Assembly (NCBI GenBank): GCA_027031565.1
Contig: JALVPX010000114.1
Span: 1 to 14,856 of the forward strand
Length of the DNA stretch: 14,856 nucleotides
From: Deltaproteobacteria bacterium
Lineage (GTDB): Bacteria > Desulfobacterota > Dissulfuribacteria > Dissulfuribacterales > JALVPX01
Reading direction: 5' to 3'
The notes below the pieces were generated by a model. That model did not search any database. It was not told where the DNA came from and saw only the letters and a program-made list of their open reading frames with translations. The position numbers and the translations under genes are program-made. Shown here piece by piece: positions 7,768 through 13,502 of this stretch; within the stretch, counting starts at the first letter, position 1; each line of letters starts with the position of its first letter.

Positions 7768-8653
7768 CTTTACTGCTCCGCAATTGTTCAGAAACGTGAA
7801 GGGCCAGCCCATAGGCCTGTTTTTTGCTAAGGCCCGTTATTTCAGAAGCCAGGGCTGCTGCATCTTTTACGGAAAGACCTTTATTGAGCATACGTGTCAC
7901 TATATCAGACATGTCGCCGCAGGGAATCCAGCCCATGTCCTTTTTCCTGCTATGCCCTTCCACCACCAACGTGAATTCACCCCTGACGTCCTGGTTAGAA
8001 AGTTTTGCAAGTATCATGCTCAGCGGACCATACCAGTATGTTTCATGCAGTTTGGTCATCTCCCTGCCCAGAAAGGCATTTCTATTTCCGAGAACCTCTA
8101 AAAGATCCTCAAGGGTCTTCATGATCCTGTGAGGCGCCTCCAGCAGCACAATAGTGCATTCCTGCATGTGCAATGTCCGAAGGGCCTCCTTGCGTTCTTT
8201 CCCCCGGGCAGGCAGAAATCCTCCAAAGTAGAAGGCATCCGATCGAATCCCGGCAACACTCAATGCTGCTGTCACGCTCGAAGGACCCGGAACCGGCACA
8301 ACCATGAAACCAGCCTCCCTCACCCTGGCAACCAGTTTTGCCCCTGGGTCTGAAATGGCTGGAACACCTGCATCACTGGCAAAGGCCACATCAATTCCCT
8401 CTTTTAAGTGTCTTATTATGGCAGTAGCGCACTGCTGTTCCTTATGCATGTGGCAGCTTATGGTCTTTGCCGTGCTACCTATGTGCGCGAGAAGTTTTCG
8501 GGTACGGCGGGTGTCTTCGCAGGCCACCAGTTTCACCTCTTTCAATATCCTGGATGCCCTGAAAGTGAGATCTTCCAGGTTTCCAATAGGGGTGGCCACC
8601 ATGTACAGGATTGCCCTTTCTTTTTCCTTATCTTGATGACGTTGTCGTGCCAT
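7760..8653 (-). CDS. rsmI: 16S rRNA (cytidine(1402)-2'-O)-methyltransferase
   Basis: SAM-dependent methyltransferase of the tetrapyrrole-methylase fold that 2'-O-methylates C1402 in the 16S decoding centre. The 297-residue product shows ATPIGNLEDLT (20-30), ACEDTRRTRKLL (44-55), SDAGVPAISDPG (93-104), VPGPSSVTAALSVAG (121-135), FGGFLP (143-148), EAPHRI (172-177), REMTKLHE (197-204) and RGEFTLVVEG (224-233). It ends in the short helical RsmI C-terminal domain (about 258-290). The first ATG adds about 17 polar residues before LYMVATPIG. The ribosome binding site is poor (AAGG 12 bases upstream), so M18 is a possible alternative start. The stop overlaps the kdsB start by 8 bases. It is divergent from the zinc-ribbon gene across a 153-base spacer. 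Confidence 0.96.
   Translation of the reverse strand: MARQRHQDKEKERAILYMVATPIGNLEDLTFRASRILKEVKLVACEDTRRTRKLLAHIGSTAKTISCHMHKEQQCATAIIRHLKEGIDVAFASDAGVPAISDPGAKLVARVREAGFMVVPVPGPSSVTAALSVAGIRSDAFYFGGFLPARGKERKEALRTLHMQECTIVLLEAPHRIMKTLEDLLEVLGNRNAFLGREMTKLHETYWYGPLSMILAKLSNQDVRGEFTLVVEGHSRKKDMGWIPCGDMSDIVTRMLNKGLSVKDAAALASEITGLSKKQAYGLALHVSEQLRSSKDG
7776..7779 (-). promoter_or_regulatory. Ribosome binding site that fixes the kdsB start
   Basis: GGAG on the minus strand, 8 bases before ATG 7767 and inside the end of rsmI. It favours the 252-residue KdsB over a version extended by 15 residues. Confidence 0.6.
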
Positions 8654-8806
8654 GAATCGGATCTGCCTTGTTGTTCAAGCATAATATTTCTTTTATACGG
8701 CGCAAAGAGTTGCCTGGCATGGTTGACCGGATGAAAAATCATGCCAATAAGTTTAAGATAAGCTGGATCAGAAAGTCTTGTTCATTCGTACAGGAGGTTT
8801 CTCGCT
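8654..8806. promoter_or_regulatory. Divergent intergenic region with a probable plus-strand sigma-70-type promoter and a dyad
   Basis: For the plus-strand zinc-ribbon gene, TTGACC (8723-8728), a 17-base spacer and AATAAG (8746-8751) make a plausible promoter. A dyad TGGCATG (8715-8721) / CATGCCA (8740-8746), with an 18-base gap, brackets the -35 element and spacer and could be an operator. On the minus strand, rsmI needs its own promoter here; AT-rich TATAAA and TATTAT stretches lie around 8684-8697 but no well-spaced -35 was found. The ribosome binding site AGGAGGT (8792-8798) sits 8 bases before ATG 8807. Confidence 0.4.
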
Positions 8807-9307
8807 ATGCCCATATACGAATTCTATTGTCCAGATTGTCACATGATTTTCAACTTCTTTTCCCGCAGGATAAACACCGAAAAGAGGCCCGACTGCCCAA
8901 AGTGCGGTCATCCTCGGATTGAACGCCAGGTTTCTATTTTTTCAATTTCAAAAGGCCTCAAGGAAGAAGATGCAGACGGACTTCCAGATATCGACGAGTC
9001 CAAGCTGGAACAGGCCATGATGTCTTTGGCAGCCGAGGCTGAGGGTATAGATGAGGAGGATCCCCGGCAGGCGGCCAGGCTGATGAAAAGACTCTTTGAG
9101 GCCACTGGACTTGACCTTGGCCCTGGCATGGAAGAGGCCATAAAGCGCATGGAAGCCGGGGAAGACCCGGAGAAGATAGAGGAAGAACTGGGCGACTTGC
9201 TGGAAGACGAAGATCCTTTTTCTCAGATGGTAGCCAAAAAGGGGTTGAAGGGATTCAGGAAAAAGTACCTTCCGCCGCAGGTTGACTCCACGCTCTACGA
9301 GCTGTAA
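8807..9307 (+). CDS. Small zinc-ribbon protein (FmdB-like N-terminus) with acidic C-terminal region, function unknown
   Basis: The 166-residue product begins MPIYEFYCPDCHMIF, the start typical of FmdB/CxxC-type zinc ribbons, with two CxxC knuckles at C8-C11 and C30-C33. After residue ~50 it is strongly acidic and predicted helical: a DPRQAARLMKRLFEATGL segment near 85-102, a GPGMEEAIKRMEAGEDPEKIEEELGD stretch near 105-131, and a basic KKGLKGFRKKY patch close to the end. I recall similar zinc-ribbon plus acidic-tail proteins in deltaproteobacteria but know of no assigned function; FmdB itself was named only as a putative regulator. No signal peptide or membrane segment is seen, so it is cytosolic. 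It has its own promoter candidate, a strong AGGAGGT ribosome binding site and a strong terminator, so it is a single-gene transcription unit. Confidence 0.85.
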   Translation: MPIYEFYCPDCHMIFNFFSRRINTEKRPDCPKCGHPRIERQVSIFSISKGLKEEDADGLPDIDESKLEQAMMSLAAEAEGIDEEDPRQAARLMKRLFEATGLDLGPGMEEAIKRMEAGEDPEKIEEELGDLLEDEDPFSQMVAKKGLKGFRKKYLPPQVDSTLYEL

Positions 9308-9313
9308 TTGATG

Positions 9314-9364
9314 GCCTCCAAGAGGCCTTCCAGTGGAATGAGGAAGGCCTCTTGGAGGCTTTAT
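9314..9364 (+). terminator. Rho-independent terminator of the zinc-ribbon gene
   Basis: Perfect 18-base arms GCCTCCAAGAGGCCTTCC (9314-9331) and GGAAGGCCTCTTGGAGGC (9342-9359) enclose a 10-base loop and are followed by TTTAT. It begins 7 bases after the stop codon. The stem is unusually long and the T-tract short. It lies between convergent genes and so may also block read-through from glmM, though no T-tract exists on the minus side. Confidence 0.8.
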
Positions 9365-9424
9365 ACTCTATCACAGGCAATGGGCATAAAATTTGAATTG
9401 CAGAAGCCTTGATGCAGATATCGA

Positions 9425-10777
9425 TCAGCTGCAGACGCTCTTTATGTAGTCACCTATCTCCTGTGCCAGAACAGTTATTTTGTCGTTGTCTTCTCCCTCC
9501 ACCATTACCCTTATAACCGGCTCGGTGCCCGAAGGCCTTATCAATACCCGCCCGCGCCCCTTTAAATGTTGCTCTGCCTTTTTGATCACCTCATCAAGAC
9601 CGTCGATCTGCTCAACCGGGCGCTTTTCTCTCACAGAAACATTGTGAAGCACCTGGGGCAGGCACTCCATAATGGAGGCCAACTCGGAGACCGGCTTTTG
9701 GGTCTTGAGCATGACGGCCAGCAACTGAAGCGCAGCCAGGATACCATCCCCTGTGGTGATATGGTCCAAAAAGATCAGGTGGCCCGATTGTTCTCCGCCA
9801 AAGTTGTAACCCTCCTTGCGCATTGCCTCCACTACGTATCTGTCGCCCACCTTCGTACGTACCAGATTGGCTCCCATGCGCTGGAGCGCAATATCGAGGC
9901 CCATGTTGCTCATCACAGTGGCAACTACTGTATTCTTTTTCAGTGATCCATTGTTTAGAAGGTGATGGGCACAGATTGCCATGATGCAGTCTCCATCCAC
10001 CTCCTGCCCATTTTCATCCACTACGATCAGCCTGTCACCGTCTCCATCAAGGGCTATACCTATGTCAGCTCCATGTTTTTTGACATGCTCCTTGACTTGA
10101 TTGGGAAACAAGGCCCCACAGTCGTCATTTATGTTGGTTCCGTTAGGAGATGTACCAAGCTTTATCACCTCTGCCCCTAATTCCTCGAAGACGGCGGGTG
10201 CAACCTTGAAGGTGGCACCATTGGCACAGTCCAATACTATCTTGATGCCGTCCAGCGTAAGTTCCTTGGGAAAGGTGTTTTTCAAAAAAACAATGTAACG
10301 CCCCCTGGCGTCTTCTATTCTGAAGGCCCTTCCAACGTCCCTGCCGGTCGGCTGGGCTTTTTTGAGGTGATCGGATTCCATCAGTGCCTCAATGCGCTCT
10401 TCGACTTCGTCAGGCAGCTTGAAGCCGTCTCCGGAAAAAAGCTTTATCCCATTGTCATAAAAGGGATTGTGAGATGCTGAAATAACCACTCCTGCGTCTG
10501 CGCGCATGCTCTCGGTCAAAAAGGCGATGGCAGGTGTGGGCATGGCTCCAACGAGCAGTGCATTGCCTCCCATTGAGCAAACTCCGGCTGCCAAGGCGTT
10601 CTCCAGCATGTAACAGCTAAGCCTGGTGTCTTTGCCAATGAGCACCTTATGCTGCTTCTGCTGGTCATTTTTGAAGATATAGGCTACGGCCTGGCCGATC
10701 TTGAGTGCTATATCCGTGGTGACTGGATAGGTGTTTGCCTTACCCCTGACCCCATCTGTTCCAAACAGTTTACCCAT
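9425..10777 (-). CDS. glmM: Phosphoglucosamine mutase
   Basis: Interconverts glucosamine-6-phosphate and glucosamine-1-phosphate, the precursor of UDP-GlcNAc for peptidoglycan and lipid A. The 450-residue product has the four-domain alpha-D-phosphohexomutase layout: LFGTDGVRG (4-12), the phosphoserine loop ISASHNP (99-105, S102), the Mg-binding DGDGDR (244-249), the sugar-recognition GGEQSGH (327-333) and the phosphate-binding RPSGTEP (414-420). Length matches GlmM. The start at 10777 has a G-rich GGGGGG ribosome binding site 7 bases upstream. It is the last gene of the ftsH-folP-cdaA-ybbR-glmM run, 38 bases after the ybbR stop. In Firmicutes GlmM binds CdaA and inhibits it, so this adjacency may have a regulatory meaning here too, which is inference. 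Confidence 0.98.
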   Translation of the reverse strand: MGKLFGTDGVRGKANTYPVTTDIALKIGQAVAYIFKNDQQKQHKVLIGKDTRLSCYMLENALAAGVCSMGGNALLVGAMPTPAIAFLTESMRADAGVVISASHNPFYDNGIKLFSGDGFKLPDEVEERIEALMESDHLKKAQPTGRDVGRAFRIEDARGRYIVFLKNTFPKELTLDGIKIVLDCANGATFKVAPAVFEELGAEVIKLGTSPNGTNINDDCGALFPNQVKEHVKKHGADIGIALDGDGDRLIVVDENGQEVDGDCIMAICAHHLLNNGSLKKNTVVATVMSNMGLDIALQRMGANLVRTKVGDRYVVEAMRKEGYNFGGEQSGHLIFLDHITTGDGILAALQLLAVMLKTQKPVSELASIMECLPQVLHNVSVREKRPVEQIDGLDEVIKKAEQHLKGRGRVLIRPSGTEPVIRVMVEGEDNDKITVLAQEIGDYIKSVCS

Positions 10778-10815
10778 ATTTCAACCCCCCGAGTAAATGA
10801 TATATTTACAAGCCC

Positions 10816-11754
10816 TTAACCGTTTTTTTGTGGGCCTGTTGCAGGTTTTGGTATCCTGACCTTGATCTTTTCCGGTCTCACGGTTAATACCGTGAAACCC
10901 TCAAGAGGGACGCATACCGGTTCTATGAAATGTGTGCCAGGTTCAAGGTCAGTGGCCGGCACCACACAGGTAATGGCATCCTTCTTGAGTTTCCTCAATA
11001 GCCGCACCCACCCCTTTACTTTAACCGCTACATGGCGTGGGCTCCAGACCACGCCTGAGATGTCGGTGTCCACCTGGACAGGCACGTTTTTAATGCTTTT
11101 TTCGCCCATCACCCTCATTATTTCAACGCGCACTTCCACCAGTGAAGGCTCGATATTAAGATGGCTCCCTTCTGCCACCAATCCCGTTTTTTTTACCACC
11201 CTGGCCGTGGCGTTCTTGATATCCACCGGAAGGGTCTTTATATCTTTAAGAGGGCTGACCTGGCTCTTTGGGCCACTGATTACCACGTATGCGGGTTCCA
11301 CATACACTGCCCCCAATTTGAAATCGTGCGCTGGTTTGCCAACAATCACTGGTTTTACTGGAAGCCGCTTTCTGATCAGCTGTTCGAGCTCTATCTCCAC
11401 AAATCTTGGCTGAACACGCAGGACTTCCACACCCTTTGGCAATGGCAGGGTATCAGGGGCGATCTGCTCGGTAATCTTGCCTGGCTTGACCCCTTTCAAG
11501 TTGATCACCTTTGAAATGCGTTCCGTAGCAATTGACCTTACCAGGCTCCTTGGGCCGTAAACGCGTACCTCGATGGCTGAAGGTATATCATTTGAGATGA
11601 TAAGGCTGGCTGGAAGATTGACTATTTCTAGAGGAACGTTGATCGTTATCTCTGCCTTTTCTTCTCCAACCACAAAGAACCAGAGCATGATGGCAAAGGC
11701 GAGGGAGAGAAGGCGCAGTGACCAGTCTTTCAGGGCTGCATCCCGCCATTCCAT
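10816..11754 (-). CDS. YbbR-domain membrane-anchored protein, CdaR-like partner of diadenylate cyclase
   Basis: The 312-residue product starts MEWRDAALKDW, has one N-terminal membrane helix (about 13-30, LRLLSLAFAIMLWFFVVG), then a long beta-rich, presumably extracytoplasmic region with successive YbbR-type repeats. Repeat-like phrases include VPLEIVNLP, KPVIVGKPAHDFKLGAVYVEPAYVVISGPKS and VPVQVDTDISG. In Firmicutes the equivalent protein, CdaR, binds and modulates CdaA; that role here is inferred from position and architecture. I moved the start from ATG 11778 to ATG 11754: AGGAGG (11763-11768 plus strand) lies exactly 8 bases upstream, and this ATG overlaps the cdaA TGA by one base (TGATG), a classic coupling arrangement, whereas the longer start would overlap cdaA by 25 bases. 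The C-terminus is a short Pro/Lys-rich tail. Confidence 0.88.
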   Translation of the reverse strand: MEWRDAALKDWSLRLLSLAFAIMLWFFVVGEEKAEITINVPLEIVNLPASLIISNDIPSAIEVRVYGPRSLVRSIATERISKVINLKGVKPGKITEQIAPDTLPLPKGVEVLRVQPRFVEIELEQLIRKRLPVKPVIVGKPAHDFKLGAVYVEPAYVVISGPKSQVSPLKDIKTLPVDIKNATARVVKKTGLVAEGSHLNIEPSLVEVRVEIMRVMGEKSIKNVPVQVDTDISGVVWSPRHVAVKVKGWVRLLRKLKKDAITCVVPATDLEPGTHFIEPVCVPLEGFTVLTVRPEKIKVRIPKPATGPQKNG

Positions 11755-12551
11755 CAGAAGATCCTCCTGCGCCACCATGGCTTTGCCGTATCTTCCACGG
11801 CAAAGGTGTTATGCAGAATGCGTCTCAGCGTAGAGGAATCTACGTCCCGGGTGATTTTACCAGCCAATGCCACTGAAATGGCACCAGTTTCCTCTGAAAC
11901 GACAACTGCCACGGCGTCTGTTTCTTCCGTGATCCCAATTGCAGCCCTGTGTCTTGTGCCGAGCCTTGCACTTATGTTTGGGTTGTTCGTCAAGGGAAGC
12001 ACGCAGCTTGCTGCAGCTATACGCCCCTTTTGTATGATGACAGCACCATCGTGGAGAGGCGTATTTTTGAAAAAAATGGTGCACAAAAGCTCTTTGCTGA
12101 CCGCGCCGTCGATTATGATTCCCGATTCCATATAATCTCCAAGGGCGACCTTTCTCTCAATTACTACCAGTGCGCCTGTTTTCGTTTCGGACAGGGCGGT
12201 AGCAGCCTTGGAGATTTCTTCCAGGGCCTGAAAGGTCTTTACCTTGGTCTTCAAAAAAGGGGTCTGGCCCATCTGGACCAATACCCTTCTTATGTCATCC
12301 TGGAAAACGATTATGATGAGGAGGAAAATGGAACTCAGGAACGTGCCTAGAAGCCAATGCAGGGTGGCAAGGCCAAGCTCCCGTGCCCCAAAGTAGAGCA
12401 ATGTGATGACGGCCAGGCCGGCTGCCATATGGGCGGCCCTGGTGCCGCGTATAAGCAGTATAACCCTGTGGATGATAAATGCGACGATCAGGATGTCCAG
12501 GACATCCTGCCATCTTATTACAGGGATATATTCGCTCAAGTGGTCGAGCAT
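11754..12551 (-). CDS. cdaA: Diadenylate cyclase CdaA (c-di-AMP synthase)
   Basis: Condenses two ATP into cyclic di-AMP at the cytoplasmic membrane. The 265-residue product has three hydrophobic segments (about 17-34, 42-56 and 64-83), then a linker helix and the DAC/DisA_N catalytic domain with both diagnostic motifs: DGA (168-170, in PLHDGAVII) and RHR (200-202, in GTRHRAA). Residues around 120-131 (SETKTGALVVIE) match the first strand of the domain. Length and the 3-TM-plus-DAC layout are those of CdaA rather than DisA or CdaS. The start ATG 12551 has only a distant GAGGG, but the N-terminus YIPVIRWQDVLDILIVAFIIHR is typical. It follows folP after 63 bases and runs into ybbR with a one-base overlap. 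No c-di-AMP phosphodiesterase is present in the window. Confidence 0.96.
   Translation of the reverse strand: MLDHLSEYIPVIRWQDVLDILIVAFIIHRVILLIRGTRAAHMAAGLAVITLLYFGARELGLATLHWLLGTFLSSIFLLIIIVFQDDIRRVLVQMGQTPFLKTKVKTFQALEEISKAATALSETKTGALVVIERKVALGDYMESGIIIDGAVSKELLCTIFFKNTPLHDGAVIIQKGRIAAASCVLPLTNNPNISARLGTRHRAAIGITEETDAVAVVVSEETGAISVALAGKITRDVDSSTLRRILHNTFAVEDTAKPWWRRRIF
11763..11768 (-). promoter_or_regulatory. Ribosome binding site that fixes the ybbR start
   Basis: On the minus strand this reads AGGAGG, 8 bases before ATG 11754. It lies inside the last codons of cdaA and supports the 312-residue start over the upstream ATG 11778, which would lie upstream of this site. Confidence 0.75.
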
Positions 12552-12578
12552 CAGTTTTACATTCTTTCCCTCTGATTT

Positions 12579-12613
12579 AAAAAACAGGCCTTCCCAGGGC
12601 CGGAAAATTCCTG
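12579..12613 (-). terminator. Weak hairpin with T6 run between folP and cdaA (possible attenuator or partial terminator)
   Basis: Reading the minus strand after the folP stop, CAGG (12613-12610) can pair with CCTG (12588-12585) and TTCC (12605-12602 region) with GGAA (12594-12591), giving an imperfect hairpin followed at once by TTTTTT (12584-12579). The stem is short and interrupted, so this is a tentative call. It could lower expression of cdaA-ybbR-glmM relative to ftsH-folP. Confidence 0.3.
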
Positions 12614-12614
12614 G

Positions 12615-13502
12615 CTACCGCTGCGGTAGCGCTTCATTCTTTATGGAATCGATCACGTCTGCAACTGTGCGCGCCATTTCAACATTATGGACTCTTACAA
12701 TAGACGTGCCGTTCATTATGGATGCTGCCACAGCCCCCATGGTTGCAATATCCCGCTTAGATGCGTCTTGTTCTCCGGTTATTGCGCCCAAAAATGCCTT
12801 GCGGGACGCTCCTACTAAGATTGGCGCATTAAGATCCAGGAACTTCGCCAATTGGTTAAGAATGACCAGGTTGTCTTCAAAACGCTTGCCAAATCCTATT
12901 CCTGGATCAACAATTACGTTTTCCTGCATTATTCCCTTGGACTGGGCCCATAAAATACGTTCATGCAGAAATTCCTTGATCTCTCTAATTACATCGTCAT
13001 AAACTGGATTTTTCTGCATGTCTTGCGGTGTACCCTTCATGTGCATCAATACGACCGGAACCTGGGCCTCAGAAACAACATCAGCCATTTCTGGGTCAAA
13101 CCTTAGCGCGCTGATGTCATTTATTATGTCCGCCCCCTTTGACAGGGCCTGATAGGCAACTTCAGCCTTGGTCGTGTCTACAGATATGAGACAGTCTGAA
13201 AAAGAGCGAACAGCATCAATAGCCGGCAGGACCCTTTTCAACTCTTCCTTAACGGAAACGGCCTCAGAGAAGGGCCTGGAGGATTCTCCTCCAATATCAA
13301 GGATGTCTGCACCTTGCTTTAAAAGCTTTTTAGCCTGACGCTCCACGTCATCGGTAGTGACATAGAGCCCCCCATCTGAAAAGGAGTCAGGGGTTACATT
13401 GATAACCCCCATTATAGTAGTCCGTTTTTTTTCAGCCCAGGGATATGGTCTGGTTTTTACCTTTTTCTTATAACAGCCGTTTGTTCCCCTGTGTCCCATC
13501 AT
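12615..13502 (-). CDS. folP: Dihydropteroate synthase
   Basis: Joins p-aminobenzoate to 6-hydroxymethyl-dihydropterin pyrophosphate to give dihydropteroate in folate synthesis; this is the sulfonamide target. The 295-residue TIM-barrel product carries IMGVINVTPDSFSDGG (30-45), DIGGESSRP (69-77), ISVDTTK (106-112), INDISAL (127-133), MHMKGTPQDMQ (153-163), DPGIGFGK (199-206), GASRKAFLG (231-239) and RVHNV (270-274). Loop 2 reads ESSRP where ESTRP is commoner, a mild variation. About 25 polar, basic residues precede the barrel. The start is a tandem ATGATG: the first ATG overlaps the ftsH stop as ATGA and the second forms TGATG, with no visible ribosome binding site, so translation is probably coupled to ftsH. 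Confidence 0.97.
   Translation of the reverse strand: MMGHRGTNGCYKKKVKTRPYPWAEKKRTTIMGVINVTPDSFSDGGLYVTTDDVERQAKKLLKQGADILDIGGESSRPFSEAVSVKEELKRVLPAIDAVRSFSDCLISVDTTKAEVAYQALSKGADIINDISALRFDPEMADVVSEAQVPVVLMHMKGTPQDMQKNPVYDDVIREIKEFLHERILWAQSKGIMQENVIVDPGIGFGKRFEDNLVILNQLAKFLDLNAPILVGASRKAFLGAITGEQDASKRDIATMGAVAASIMNGTSIVRVHNVEMARTVADVIDSIKNEALPQR

Noticed and set aside
7009..7812. Longer KdsB starting at ATG 7812
   Set aside because: The extra 15 residues (MGWPFTFLNNCGAVK) overlap rsmI and do not belong to the family; a ribosome binding site sits before ATG 7767.
10816..11778. YbbR protein starting at ATG 11778
   Set aside because: AGGAGG lies between that ATG and ATG 11754, which also makes a TGATG overlap with the cdaA stop; the shorter start is far better supported.
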